Shown: piece by piece, positions 7,865 through 17,041 of the stretch
How the letters are laid out: the number at the start of each line of letters is the position of its first letter
Numbering within the stretch: position 1 is the first letter of the stretch
NCBI RefSeq assembly: GCF_000428125.1
Contig: NZ_ATZI01000007.1
Location: 1 to 64,000, forward strand
Length of the DNA stretch: 64,000 nt
Direction: 5' to 3'
Source of the DNA: Bacteroides graminisolvens DSM 19988 = JCM 15093
Lineage (GTDB): Bacteria > Bacteroidota > Bacteroidia > Bacteroidales > Bacteroidaceae
Program-made: the position numbers and the translations under genes
The notes under the pieces: model-generated
Told to the model about the DNA's origin: nothing
Seen by the model: only the letters and a program-made list of their open reading frames with translations
The model's database searches: none

Positions 7865-8046
7865 GCGACGAGCAACGCATCCGTCAGCGGATTATCTACA
7901 TCCGCCACTACTTTCCCGGCGTGAACTTAAATGACATCTCGGATGAAGAGTTTGCAATGCTTTCCGAGGAGGCTCTATGGCTACATCAGCAGATGACCAT
8001 GAGTCGCGTGAGTAACACATTTCTTGCACAAACACAAAATCCTTAA
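7493..8046 (+). CDS. Tail assembly chaperone, -1 frameshift form (184 residues)
   Basis: The first 118 codons are read in the zero frame to TTA at 7844-7846. After a -1 slip reading continues in the other frame from 7846, adding 66 residues (IQSWEVSDEQRIRQRIIYIR, then HYFPGVNLNDISDEEF and so on) to the stop at 8044-8046. The added frame has no start codon of its own at a sensible place and is blocked upstream by a stop at 7807. The added part contains a typical YFPG/DISDEEF look seen in the T domain of chaperone pairs. The fused form is normally a minor product. Confidence 0.75.
7840..7846 (+). promoter_or_regulatory. -1 ribosomal frameshift slippery site GGGTTTA
   Basis: In the zero frame the codons are gtG GGT TTA, giving X XXY YYZ with X=G, Y=T, Z=A. 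Slippage gives GGG TTT and joins the downstream frame, which runs open to 8046. Position before the tape measure gene matches the classic tail chaperone frameshift. Confidence 0.8.
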
Positions 8047-8058
8047 TTGACTCTTGCC

Positions 8059-8098
8059 AAGCTCCTGTCGGACAATTCTGACGGGGGCTTATTTTTTT
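8059..8098 (+). terminator. Rho-independent terminator after the tail chaperone gene
   Basis: AAGCTCCTGTC (8059-8069) pairs with GACGGGGGCTT (8080-8090), 11 pairs with two G-U, followed by ATTTTTTT. Confidence 0.85.
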
Positions 8099-8120
8099 AA
8101 TCGGATTTGATGTTCTGGGG

Positions 8121-8128
8121 CTATTCTA
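8121..8128 (+). promoter_or_regulatory. CTATTCTA motif before the tape measure gene
   Basis: It lies 24 bases before the start at 8145 and 23 bases after a terminator, so the tape measure operon needs a new promoter about here. Candidate phage promoter element. Confidence 0.45.
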
Positions 8129-8144
8129 CACCAAAATCAGACTT

Positions 8145-11100
8145 ATGGCCCAAGAACAAAATTATACGGTCAGTTATAAAATAGATGTAGAAGCCACTCA
8201 AGGTACGCGACAGGTTCAAGATTTTGCCAATGCGGTAAAAAGCTTGTTGATAGCGAAAAACGACATTACCCCTGCACTTACGAACATCAAGAACATGATG
8301 TCTGAGATTGATAGGGTATTTCGGACCAAGAGCGGCAAAAAACGGGATTATAACTTTAAAGTAAATATTGAGACGAGTAAGACCGAAGAGAAACTTACCC
8401 GTGTCAAAACCTTACTATCCGAAATAGGGGAATTATCCAAAGGAATCAATCTGACCATCAATGCCGGTCAGCCTTTGGATTCCAAGACGATAAAAGCCAA
8501 AGCTAAGACGCTCTTGGATAAAAAGTTGGCAGAGGAGCGAAAGGCGGCTATTGACAAAAGTGCTGCTGACTCCGTGCGGACGATGATGGATAGCCAGAAG
8601 AGCATCACTAAAGTGGTTGGCAAAATCAATGCTGCACTGGTCTCACTTGAGAAAGGCAGAGAGGTTAATATCAAAACCGATGTCGCCAAGCAGCGTCTTC
8701 AGGAAATCCTTGCTTTGATGAATCAGATAAAAGGAGCCTCAAAGATGACTCTCGGTATCGGTATGGGGTCTCCCGGCAAAGGAACAACAACCGTTGCTCC
8801 AAATCATATCAAACCGCCTTTTGTCTATAATCCTCAGCGGGATTATGTGATGCCGCAGGCAGTATCGGATAAATTGCAGGAAAGGCTTATAACCGGGCGT
8901 GCGCTCAGGGCACAGAAATCTGAGTTCGCCCGTGCTGATGAGGCTGCCAAACTGAATATGCAGCGAGCCCTTATTGAGGCTAAAGGCAAGGAATGGGATC
9001 GTCAACGTATTGCCAGAAGCAATGAAACAAACCAGCGGCGTGCGGAAGCCGAAGCTGCCAAAGCTATCCGTGAGAAGACCCGACGACAAGAGCAAAGTGC
9101 GGCACAGGCAGTAACGGCAGTAAGGCAGCAACAACGAGCAGCCACACTTGGACAAACCAACAAACAGCGGGCGGCCATTAACCGTCTGCAATATGTTCGT
9201 ACCCCGTCCATCCGTAACCTGCCGATGATGCACATGTTCAATGCCTACGCTATGTATGGCATGATGCGCAGTCAGATTACTCAGGCGGTTGAGTATTCCA
9301 ACATAATGACTTCGGCTCAGAGTATTCTGCGTGTAGCCGATAATGACTTGACCACCTTTGAAAATCGTTTTGCGAAGATGGCTCTCTATGTTCGTAAAAT
9401 CGGCGTTGAGACCAAGTTTACTGCTGTTGAGGTCGCCGGAGCGGTCAAGTACCTATCAATGGCTGGTATGGGTATAGAGACCATCAATGAGTCAATCCGA
9501 CCAATCACCAACCTTGCACTCATAGGCGATAATGATGTATCCCAAATAGCCGACCTTGCCACTAACATTATGGCCGGGTATGACATAAAGAGTAACAGCA
9601 TGAATTCAGTTGCCGATATTCTGGCTTCGACTATTTCCCGTTCGAATGTGAATGTGATCGAGATGGCTGAATCTTATAAAATGGCAGCAGGTTATATGCG
9701 TTTGGCTGGCGTGGAGTTCTCCGAAAGTTCGGCGGCTATCGGTATCTTAGGAAACATGGGTGTCAAAGGTACTATGGCCGGTACTGCTTTGCGTGCGATG
9801 GCGACCCGTTTTGCCAAACCTACCAAAGAGTCCCAGAAGACCCTTGACCGATTGGGTATGAAGTTTACTGAGTATCGTGACATCTATGGCAAACAGGTTG
9901 AGAAACTGCGCCCGTTAGCAGAGATTTTCGAGGAGTTGAATGCCAAAGGTGCAACAATGGGTGATATGCAGGCTATTTTTGGCAAAATCGGTGGTAACGC
10001 TGCAATGATGTTTGTCCGTAACTACGATCAACTCCGTACTCTTACCACGCAAAATAGCGGCTCACATGGTATATCTTCAGAATTGGCGAAGGTGAAGCAG
10101 GACAATACCAAGGGGCTCTGGGCTCAGGTCACTTCTCAATTTTCCGAGTCGTTTATGAAGGGATATGACACATTGGAGCCTGTCATCAAAACAACTCTCC
10201 GGGATTTCTTGGAAAAATTCAAAACAGCAGAGTTTTCGAAAGGACTGGCCTCTATCGGTCAATCCATACTTAATATCCTGTCTTTGCTTGGGAATGTCGC
10301 AACTTGGTTTACACGCAATTTCCATTGGATAGAGCCTTTGTTTTTTACCGGATTTGTAGCGACGCGACTTTTTAAACTTGCGGGAGCCCTGACGAACGTT
10401 GGTGTAGCCTTGGGTTACATCGGCAAGCAGTCGGTCGCAGGTTCGGGACTTCAAATGATTTCTTCTTTGGTCGGACTGGGAGGAGGTAAATTATCTTTTG
10501 CCAACAAAAGGTCTATCGTTACGGCTCTGAGTGCTGCCGGAGTAACGGGAAAAGGAGCTATGACTCAGGCATTGATGTCCGGTGCCGGAGGCATTGCCGG
10601 GCGTAGCGGATTAGGATTATTTGCCACTCAGGTAGCTACCGGCAACGGATTGATTGGAGCAAGTGCTTCTATTGGTGCTTTAGGTGCCGGAGCAGTCGCG
10701 GCAACAGTCGGTATCGCGGGATTGATTGGAGCTTTGGGTTGGGTCGCTTACAAAACATGGAAGGTAAAAGAAGCCAAGGATGCTGTATTGGAAGAGATAG
10801 TCGCCAATGAGAAATATCGCTATCCGTCTATCGATGCACTGAACGCCTCTCTTTCCAAAACCTACCAGAATGCGTTGGATGCAAAGAAGGCGGTTGATGA
10901 ATTGACTGCCGGAAAAACGATCGAAGAGTCATCTGGACATAAGATTGGAGCCTTTACCGGTAACTGGTGGGCAGCGTTCTTAAACCCATTTGCTCTGGCC
11001 GGACAAGCTGAATACGGAGGCACTTCTATTGATCGGTACTCTTTTGCGGATGCCCGGCAGGACGATACACGCAGTGCGATATTGACTCTTGCCCGTAAGG

Positions 11101-11960
11101 ATAGCCAGGCTCGTGTAAACTCAGCGTATGCCGCATTGGGGAAAGCCCGAACAGATATTGAAATCGGGGCATTTATCCAGAACATACAAAAGTCTTTCGG
11201 ACAAGACACACCCAAGCCGGATGGTACACTGTGGACACAAGACAAAGCAGGGAACATTACCTACAAAAAAGGCATTGGCGACTTAAAAGACTCTGATGCC
11301 CATAAGCTTCCGCACTATGCCCAGTATATGAATGGCACAGTGGTTCCTCAAATCAACCTGATAGCAACCCGTTATCGTCAGATTATGTCTTCACAGGCTG
11401 CGGCACAGGCGGCAATGGCATCGGGAGGTTTTAAATTCGACCTGCTTGCACAGAATGGATTTGTTCAAGACAAAAATGGCAACTGGGTTCAAAAGACCTT
11501 GGACAAGAATGCCACAGACAAGCAACGAGAAGATGCGCTGGCCGACTACCAAGAGGTACACGATAAGGTCGTGAAGTTCACTGCCTCCCTTCGTCAGACA
11601 TGGGGCGGTTCGGCAGAAATAGCCGAGAACATTATGAAGAAAGCCGGGTTTACCCGTTCGCTCTATTCCAATGAGCCGGACATGGCAGATCCCCAACCTT
11701 TCAATGCCAACGGCATCACCTATAACTCCGGTGATCCCGATGACGGCATGGCAGGCGGTAACTACTCCGGAACAGGGAAACTTTCGTCGGCTGCACCTAA
11801 ACAAGTCATCGTCAATATCACTAATCTACTTAGTGTCGAAACTATTAAGTTACTCAAATCGGAAAACGGGCAATCACCGGAGATACAGAATCTGAAAGAG
11901 CAAATGGCACAGGCACTGATTGATGTGGTGCATGACTTCGACGCATCGTGGAACGGATAA
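8145..11960 (+). CDS. Tail tape measure protein
   Basis: 1271 residues. The N-terminal 340 residues are largely helical and charged (several coiled-coil stretches, Gln/Arg-rich near 260-340). Residues about 385-640 match the TP901/PhageMin_Tail core: SAQSILRVADNDLTTFENRF, AVKYLSMAGMGIETINESIR, NVIEMAESYKMAAGYMRLAG and GIAAGTALRA-like segments. Hydrophobic segments lie near 750-870 (for example GALGAGAVAATVGIAGLIGA). The protein sets tail length and is ejected with the DNA. Its length relative to known tape measures suggests a tail of very roughly 190 nm; that is inference from the usual 0.15 nm per residue. Confidence 0.9.
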   Translation: MAQEQNYTVSYKIDVEATQGTRQVQDFANAVKSLLIAKNDITPALTNIKNMMSEIDRVFRTKSGKKRDYNFKVNIETSKTEEKLTRVKTLLSEIGELSKGINLTINAGQPLDSKTIKAKAKTLLDKKLAEERKAAIDKSAADSVRTMMDSQKSITKVVGKINAALVSLEKGREVNIKTDVAKQRLQEILALMNQIKGASKMTLGIGMGSPGKGTTTVAPNHIKPPFVYNPQRDYVMPQAVSDKLQERLITGRALRAQKSEFARADEAAKLNMQRALIEAKGKEWDRQRIARSNETNQRRAEAEAAKAIREKTRRQEQSAAQAVTAVRQQQRAATLGQTNKQRAAINRLQYVRTPSIRNLPMMHMFNAYAMYGMMRSQITQAVEYSNIMTSAQSILRVADNDLTTFENRFAKMALYVRKIGVETKFTAVEVAGAVKYLSMAGMGIETINESIRPITNLALIGDNDVSQIADLATNIMAGYDIKSNSMNSVADILASTISRSNVNVIEMAESYKMAAGYMRLAGVEFSESSAAIGILGNMGVKGTMAGTALRAMATRFAKPTKESQKTLDRLGMKFTEYRDIYGKQVEKLRPLAEIFEELNAKGATMGDMQAIFGKIGGNAAMMFVRNYDQLRTLTTQNSGSHGISSELAKVKQDNTKGLWAQVTSQFSESFMKGYDTLEPVIKTTLRDFLEKFKTAEFSKGLASIGQSILNILSLLGNVATWFTRNFHWIEPLFFTGFVATRLFKLAGALTNVGVALGYIGKQSVAGSGLQMISSLVGLGGGKLSFANKRSIVTALSAAGVTGKGAMTQALMSGAGGIAGRSGLGLFATQVATGNGLIGASASIGALGAGAVAATVGIAGLIGALGWVAYKTWKVKEAKDAVLEEIVANEKYRYPSIDALNASLSKTYQNALDAKKAVDELTAGKTIEESSGHKIGAFTGNWWAAFLNPFALAGQAEYGGTSIDRYSFADARQDDTRSAILTLARKDSQARVNSAYAALGKARTDIEIGAFIQNIQKSFGQDTPKPDGTLWTQDKAGNITYKKGIGDLKDSDAHKLPHYAQYMNGTVVPQINLIATRYRQIMSSQAAAQAAMASGGFKFDLLAQNGFVQDKNGNWVQKTLDKNATDKQREDALADYQEVHDKVVKFTASLRQTWGGSAEIAENIMKKAGFTRSLYSNEPDMADPQPFNANGITYNSGDPDDGMAGGNYSGTGKLSSAAPKQVIVNITNLLSVETIKLLKSENGQSPEIQNLKEQMAQALIDVVHDFDASWNG

Positions 11961-11970
11961 AATTTAGAAT

Positions 11971-12948
11971 ATGAGTAGATTATGGAATATAGGTAAATCG
12001 GTTCTGCTAAGTGGTGGAATCATCAGTAATGGTTCGTTGGGCGGCTATATCAGTAATGCTGCCCGACGTGCTATTGGTATGGGGCTAGCGGAGTTTCAAG
12101 ACGGAGCGGTTCACTACTTCTCGAAAGACAGGGAGGTATTAAAACGAGCCTTGATTCAGACAACTTCCCAGTTGGCATACGGGGCGTTGCGCTCATATCC
12201 ACGTTTCCTGCAATACTGGGAGCAAAAAGAACGTGATAAATACCTGCAAACCAAATCTCAGACCAGCATTGCCAACAAAACCGGGCAATACTACCAGCTT
12301 ATCTCCGAACAACAGGCCGTCGCTAAGAAAAAAAGTTATTCGGATAGTATTGTCGGACGTGTGGTGGCAGACTATCTGGAGCTGGTCATATCGGGTGAGG
12401 GAAACTATTTCAACTCGAAAAGCGGTAAAGTAGAAGCCAACAGCAATTATGGGTTGGTAGAGTTTGTCGATTTGCAGCCTGTGGTGCAAGTCAGCAGTAA
12501 GAATAATATCCTGATGACACAGGTTCAGGGACGTGATTATACCCGTAAGGAGTTTATATCGGGTGGTGATTTGGAAATATCCATCAATGGGAAAATTACA
12601 AGCAAGTACCCCGATGTTTATCCGGAAGCCGAAGTATCGAAGTTCTTGAAATTGATGCAGTTTAAAGGTGTGATTGACTGTGATAACACGGTTCTTCGTC
12701 AATTCAACATTGACAAACTGATTATCTTGAACTATTCGCTTCCGGCTACGGATTGTCGCAATATCCAACCTTACACGCTTTCGTGTATAGCGGTAGAGCC
12801 TTCGGAGAGCATACAGTTGAAAATAGCTGCTGAGGAGAAAGTGGATGTTGCCATCAAGCATTCAAACAAGTGGATCAAGTATGCCAAACTGGGTGCTGAA
12901 ACTATCGACCCGTCATCACTGCTTAAAATCTCGAAACTATGGGTATAG
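11971..12948 (+). CDS. Tail/baseplate protein of unknown fold, after the tape measure
   Basis: 325 residues. The first 110 are helical and basic (SNAARRAIGMGLAEFQDGAV); the rest is mainly beta with YLELVISGEGNYFNSKSG and GGDLEISINGKITSKYPDVY. Position between tape measure and the gpD-like hub matches the LysM-containing or initiator tail proteins of other myoviruses, but no LysM motif is visible here. It may be a Bacteroidales phage-specific DUF. Its stop overlaps the next start by 10 bases, so the two are coupled. Confidence 0.6.
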   Translation: MSRLWNIGKSVLLSGGIISNGSLGGYISNAARRAIGMGLAEFQDGAVHYFSKDREVLKRALIQTTSQLAYGALRSYPRFLQYWEQKERDKYLQTKSQTSIANKTGQYYQLISEQQAVAKKKSYSDSIVGRVVADYLELVISGEGNYFNSKSGKVEANSNYGLVEFVDLQPVVQVSSKNNILMTQVQGRDYTRKEFISGGDLEISINGKITSKYPDVYPEAEVSKFLKLMQFKGVIDCDNTVLRQFNIDKLIILNYSLPATDCRNIQPYTLSCIAVEPSESIQLKIAAEEKVDVAIKHSNKWIKYAKLGAETIDPSSLLKISKLWV

Positions 12949-14273
12949 ATATGTTGGATGTTTTATGCTGCCGGATTACCATCGGAGATGCTGATCCCAG
13001 TAATCCGATGGCAATACAGAACCCCATCGTACTGACCGAAGTACAGGAGATAGAGATTGAAGAAAGTTATAAAAAACTGATAGGTACGGCGAAGATTGTC
13101 TTTCCCAAGGGAACGGTCTATCAGAGTACCCTCATAGGAAATGCTACCATTGAGGGCAAGGATGCCGGTAGGATTACAACCGAGATTATGCAGGACGGGG
13201 TAATCGTTGAAAAGCGCACCTCGCAGCAAGCCATGAATGAAACTTCGTTCTGTATCGGGCAACGGGTGAATATCAAGCTCGGCTACAACGGTGTGTTGAA
13301 GAATATGTTTGACGGGTATATCTCCGCTTATAATTCCGACAGCCAGTTTGAGATTCAGTGCGAGAATATGGCTTATAAACTGAAACTGAAACAGGCTCCC
13401 AAGTTTGAGACCAAAGCGTCGGTTAGTGTGAACGACGTACTGGGCGAAAAGTACGGACTACTGAAAGATACAGGCTTTGAGATTCACTCTGACACAAAAC
13501 GGTTTGATATTCAGATAGGCAAGGTGAAGATTACCGATAACTTTACAGTTGCTGACATTCTGTCTGAATGGAGCAAATATAAGGTATATTGCTTTTTGAA
13601 ATATGATGAAAACTCACCAGACAATATGCCGACCATTGCCATTGGCCGTCCGTACTCATCATCCAAAAGCCAACCCGTTTTTCCGAAGGATAGCGAGGCG
13701 AAGCCTTTCAAAATCTATTTCAACTACCACGTTGCGAACAATGATTTGAAAATTGTGAAGACCGACCCGAAGTTTCTGGCTGTCACAGGCAAGGCATTGG
13801 GTGCGGATGAGAAGTTTTTTGAAGTTACGGTACGCATGAATCCTGAATATGCCCCGGCAGTCAAAGGAAGTAAAGAGTTCCAGACCGTCAATGCCACTCA
13901 AATTAGCAAGAAGACCCATAAGGTGACAGGCAATACAACTGCCGAAGGTACTAATACCAAGACCAAGGTCGATTTGAGTACTTACACGATTGTGCCGTAT
14001 ATGTCGCCTAACATGAAAATCAACTCTGACAAGTTGGTTGAAGAGACGATAGAATATTTTCGTAATTACAACCTGAACGGCATTACCGGACACTTAACTT
14101 TGTTCGGTGATTTGGCACTGAACACTGCCGTTCAAGTGGAACTGATTGATGATCGCAACCCTTCCAAAAATGGAATTTATCTTGTGGAAGAGGTCACTAC
14201 CACTTTTGGGACAAGTGGGTATAGACAAAAGATAACTATTCCTTATCGGATATCAAAGTCTCCGGGAACATAG
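12939..14273 (+). CDS. Baseplate hub protein (gpD / gp27-like)
   Basis: 444 residues. It shows the features of the late control gene D/hub family: VQEIEIEESYKKLIGTAKIV near the N-terminus, KNMFDGYISAYNSDSQFEIQ in the first third, a beta-rich middle, and a C-terminal GHLTLFGDLALNTAVQVELI with DDRNPSKNGIYLVEEVTTTF. The hub forms the ring at the tail tip on which spike and wedges sit. Upstream gene overlap (10 bases) suggests one operon with the tape measure. The spike gene would be expected next, but a minus-strand AbiE pair intervenes. Confidence 0.8.
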   Translation: MGIDMLDVLCCRITIGDADPSNPMAIQNPIVLTEVQEIEIEESYKKLIGTAKIVFPKGTVYQSTLIGNATIEGKDAGRITTEIMQDGVIVEKRTSQQAMNETSFCIGQRVNIKLGYNGVLKNMFDGYISAYNSDSQFEIQCENMAYKLKLKQAPKFETKASVSVNDVLGEKYGLLKDTGFEIHSDTKRFDIQIGKVKITDNFTVADILSEWSKYKVYCFLKYDENSPDNMPTIAIGRPYSSSKSQPVFPKDSEAKPFKIYFNYHVANNDLKIVKTDPKFLAVTGKALGADEKFFEVTVRMNPEYAPAVKGSKEFQTVNATQISKKTHKVTGNTTAEGTNTKTKVDLSTYTIVPYMSPNMKINSDKLVEETIEYFRNYNLNGITGHLTLFGDLALNTAVQVELIDDRNPSKNGIYLVEEVTTTFGTSGYRQKITIPYRISKSPGT

Positions 14274-14293
14274 GTGGTATTGAGAAAAAAAAC

Positions 14294-15196
14294 TTATAGA
14301 GTTAAGTGTTTTGACAGTTTCTCAATTCCTACATTAAACTTTTGAGGATTACTTTTTTTTAGATTTAATATGTTTTGCAGCTTCCATCTAACTGACGGAA
14401 AAAGGCTCAAGTTTCCCGCGCAGCATTTACTCCAATCGGGCTCACCACGTTCAAAGGAAAGCAGGAACTCTTTGTCTTCGGTAGTCATACTCTCATTTAC
14501 CTGTTTTATCAAATCAACCCTTGCTTGCTCAAAATCTTCATAGTCGAAAGTAGTATCAGTCATTCCCTTGAATTGACTTTTCAAGGCTTCACTTTGGTCT
14601 ATCGGATTAGGTTGTAACGATTCGATTATCGGCTTGTCGCTTCCGAGTAGGCAAAATATCACCCCATTTTTCACATCACTAAATGATTCCAGTTCCATAT
14701 ATTTGCAGTCGAACAGATCTCGTGGATGCTGGCGACTCAAAGCGGCAGATATTTTACCTCCATATAATTGAGAGAAAGGAACGATCTTAGCCCGGCAACT
14801 CATATTGAACTCAGCTCGTGCCTTCGGGCAAAGTTCTCTATCTTCTACTTCTCCAATAATACCACGCTTAGTACCATTCACTTCAATCTTTACTGTAGCT
14901 CCGTCTTTCGTACAAAGTAATTTCCATACGGCAGGTTTAGGGACTACGCGTATACCAGGAATAGCTTTCTCTATACTTGTTTTTAACTCAAGCAGAATGC
15001 GGTTAATATCGGCCATACTCTCCTCGCGCTCTTTTAAAGGTAGGTATGTTATATCCAAATCGACCGAGTATCTGGACAAATCCCTAACAAATAGGTTAAT
15101 AGCCGTTCCGCCATGTACGGCAAACTCTTTAATAGGGTAGATAAGAGGTATAATTCTGATAAGCAATCCTACCTGCTGTTTGTACAATTCATTCAT
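14294..15196 (-). CDS. abiEii: AbiEii-type nucleotidyltransferase toxin (type IV TA)
   Basis: 300 residues. It has the nucleotidyltransferase core: FAVHGGTAINLFVRDLSRYS followed by VDLDITYLP, giving the GG[ST] loop and the D-x-D acidic pair (about residues 29-51). Further acidic and basic residues follow in KIEVNGTKRG, and a conserved YGGKISAALSRQHPRDLFD segment (about 143-163) is typical of AbiEii. In AbiE, this enzyme is the toxin and stops growth, giving phage resistance by abortive infection. It overlaps the antitoxin gene by 8 bases. The pair lies opposite to the tail genes between hub and spike. Confidence 0.85.
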   Translation of the reverse strand: MNELYKQQVGLLIRIIPLIYPIKEFAVHGGTAINLFVRDLSRYSVDLDITYLPLKEREESMADINRILLELKTSIEKAIPGIRVVPKPAVWKLLCTKDGATVKIEVNGTKRGIIGEVEDRELCPKARAEFNMSCRAKIVPFSQLYGGKISAALSRQHPRDLFDCKYMELESFSDVKNGVIFCLLGSDKPIIESLQPNPIDQSEALKSQFKGMTDTTFDYEDFEQARVDLIKQVNESMTTEDKEFLLSFERGEPDWSKCCAGNLSLFPSVRWKLQNILNLKKSNPQKFNVGIEKLSKHLTL

Positions 15197-15956
15197 AGTC
15201 GTATAACTCTTTTGGTACTGTTATTTTGTATTCAGGTATATAGACTCCGTTTTTCGATAGTTGATATTTTGATGTACCGAGATAGATTTTACTTTTATCT
15301 AACATTTCAAACCAGTAGTGTCCTGCCTTTTGAGCCATATAGAGGAACATACGCTTAACTTTGAGATTATCGGTATTCTCTAACATAGATTGTAATACCT
15401 CTGGCCTGAGCGTTGTCAGTTGCTCCATTATATAGTATAAGTCCATATAGGTATAGTGTGTAGGTGTCAGCAAGAGACACTCTAAAAAAGCTTGCTCCGG
15501 AGCGGCTATCGCTATCTCAAACCCCTCTTCTATTCGATTGAAAAATTGTGGTTTTGAAAATGTATTGGTGGAGAAAAATTGCAGTTCCCTTTCGAAGACA
15601 CAGGTTCTCAACCAATTTGGAGGAACTTCAGAAACAGGATGTCCAACCATAAGAAGCGGCCTACCCATAGGCACAAAGTGGCTGAATCCGGAGAGTTCTA
15701 ATGCCGAATGAGCTCCGACATGTAAACATTTACCCATTTGCTCGTTGTAGCTCGCAATTGCTCCAAAAGAGCGAAGTTGCCCTCCGGTTCTATACATCAC
15801 CCCCTTTGAGAGCGATTCCAACCAACCTGAACTACGATATCGCTTAAGTAACTGATTAGAGTAACCTTTTTTTTGCAGATAGGCCGAAAAAAAGAGTTTC
15901 CCCTGCTGTTCCGATTGCAATAAGCGGTTAAGTTTATTTGAAGTATCTATACTCAC
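15189..15956 (-). CDS. abiEi: AbiEi-type antitoxin / transcriptional regulator
   Basis: 255 residues. It has an N-terminal winged-helix-like part (LLQSEQQGKLFFSAYLQKKG, then KRYRSSGWLESLSKGVMYRT) and a C-terminal domain (EGFEIAIAAPEQAFLECLLL) found in AbiEi antitoxins. AbiEi proteins bind the operon promoter and block toxin activity. A near-perfect host promoter lies just upstream at 15986-16017. The start is ATG at 15956 by the frame reading; GTG-type alternatives are not needed. The downstream toxin start overlaps its end. Confidence 0.8.
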   Translation of the reverse strand: MSIDTSNKLNRLLQSEQQGKLFFSAYLQKKGYSNQLLKRYRSSGWLESLSKGVMYRTGGQLRSFGAIASYNEQMGKCLHVGAHSALELSGFSHFVPMGRPLLMVGHPVSEVPPNWLRTCVFERELQFFSTNTFSKPQFFNRIEEGFEIAIAAPEQAFLECLLLTPTHYTYMDLYYIMEQLTTLRPEVLQSMLENTDNLKVKRMFLYMAQKAGHYWFEMLDKSKIYLGTSKYQLSKNGVYIPEYKITVPKELYDYE

Positions 15957-15985
15957 GGTGTATTATTATAAATAATTTCTAACCG

Positions 15986-16017
15986 CAAAGATAGCAAGTA
16001 TAATTCCATTCTACAAA
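15986..16017 (-). promoter_or_regulatory. Bacteroides-type promoter for abiEi-abiEii
   Basis: On the minus strand the -33 box TTTG (16014-16017) is followed after 20 bases by the -7 box TATCTTTG (15986-15993). This is the Bacteroides consensus TTTG-N19-21-TAnnTTTG. It points to the antitoxin start at 15956, leaving a leader of about 25 bases. It should be active in the lysogen with host sigma factor. Confidence 0.8.
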
Positions 16018-16147
16018 CAAATCGGTTATATTTATTTTGCAACAGTATACTTTTAGTTTATTTCTATGCTCTAAATGAAACTGCAAACCTTTGTTTGAAC
16101 ATCAAGATAATCTCGGTGAACTCTTAATCTTATCTTCACATAAATGA

Positions 16148-16155
16148 CTATTCTA
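16148..16155 (+). promoter_or_regulatory. CTATTCTA motif before the spike gene
   Basis: It lies 24 bases before the start at 16172, on the far side of the AbiE insert, so a new promoter is needed here for the plus-strand genes. Confidence 0.45.
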
Positions 16156-16171
16156 TCCCTAAAAGGAATTT

Positions 16172-17041
16172 ATGGAATCAAAGAATAGTCAGCGGATGAT
16201 TGGTGAAGCTATCCGCAAAATAGCATTGGGGCGTAGCATTGAGCGAGTGAACATGTCAGAGAGTGGTACGGGAGGTGTTGGTACGGCACGCATGATACAC
16301 GGTTATGTCGCCAAGATACACGAAGATGGAGAACTGTGTGGCACGATTGACGTGAGGGAGTTTCCGGATGAAACTGCTAGTAGCGAACCGATCACCCATC
16401 AGGGCGTATTGCTCGCCGGGGTGAAAGATAACTCCGGTGGTTTTTTGATTATTCCAACGCTTTTTTCGGATGTAACCATTGTAACCGATGCCGCTACAAA
16501 ATATGCCTATGTGCTGAATTTCTCTCATGCCGATTTTATCCAACTGCTTTCTCACAAGGAGACGGTTGTCGGCGTGGCCGAAACCGAGGAGTTAGATCCC
16601 CAAAGCAACGACTCACCCGACTACGATGAGTTAGAGAAGACAGGCAATGAAACTTCGACCAAGTACACGGTGGAGGAGATTAAGACCATAGCCAAGAATA
16701 AGAACGACAAACAGGCAGAAATCACAGTAACACCGGAATCCATTGCTCAAAAGGTTGATAAATCCCAGGTTAATCAGTTGGCAGATAAGATAGAGCAAAA
16801 GGTAAACAGTACTACGGTAGTAGTGGCGGACAACAAAGTAACTATCGGGGATGAGCAAGCAACCGAACCGCTGGTCCTTGGAAATGAGCTTGCACAGTTA
16901 ATGCTCGAATTTATCACTGAGTGCAGTAAGATTATGACTCCCACACTGATGGGAACCATGCCGGCCATCAACTGCCCGAACTTTCCTTCACTTGCTTCTA
17001 AAATCCAGAAGTTTCTGTCTAAAACCGCCTACACGAAATGA
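16172..17041 (+). CDS. Baseplate spike-like protein (gpV/gp5-type OB-fold), inferred
   Basis: 289 residues. Residues about 38-110 are beta-rich (RMIHGYVAKIHEDGELCGTI, VDIREFPDE-like, GVLLAGVKDNSGGFLIIPTL) and resemble the OB-fold of baseplate spikes. The middle (about 140-230) is charged and low complexity. The C-terminal part holds a helical stretch (LMLEFITECSKIMTPTLMGT) and a Cys-Pro segment INCPNFPSL. Position after the hub (apart from the insert) supports the spike call. Its stop overlaps the next start in ATGA. Confidence 0.55.
   Translation: MESKNSQRMIGEAIRKIALGRSIERVNMSESGTGGVGTARMIHGYVAKIHEDGELCGTIDVREFPDETASSEPITHQGVLLAGVKDNSGGFLIIPTLFSDVTIVTDAATKYAYVLNFSHADFIQLLSHKETVVGVAETEELDPQSNDSPDYDELEKTGNETSTKYTVEEIKTIAKNKNDKQAEITVTPESIAQKVDKSQVNQLADKIEQKVNSTTVVVADNKVTIGDEQATEPLVLGNELAQLMLEFITECSKIMTPTLMGTMPAINCPNFPSLASKIQKFLSKTAYTK

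Noticed and set aside
10077..10454. Minus-strand ORF inside the tape measure gene
   Set aside because: Antisense to an unambiguous gene and without recognisable protein features.
16045..16054. GTATACTTTT near the AbiE promoter, like the IS terminal repeats
   Set aside because: Only ten AT-rich bases are shared and there is no second copy or transposase remnant nearby.
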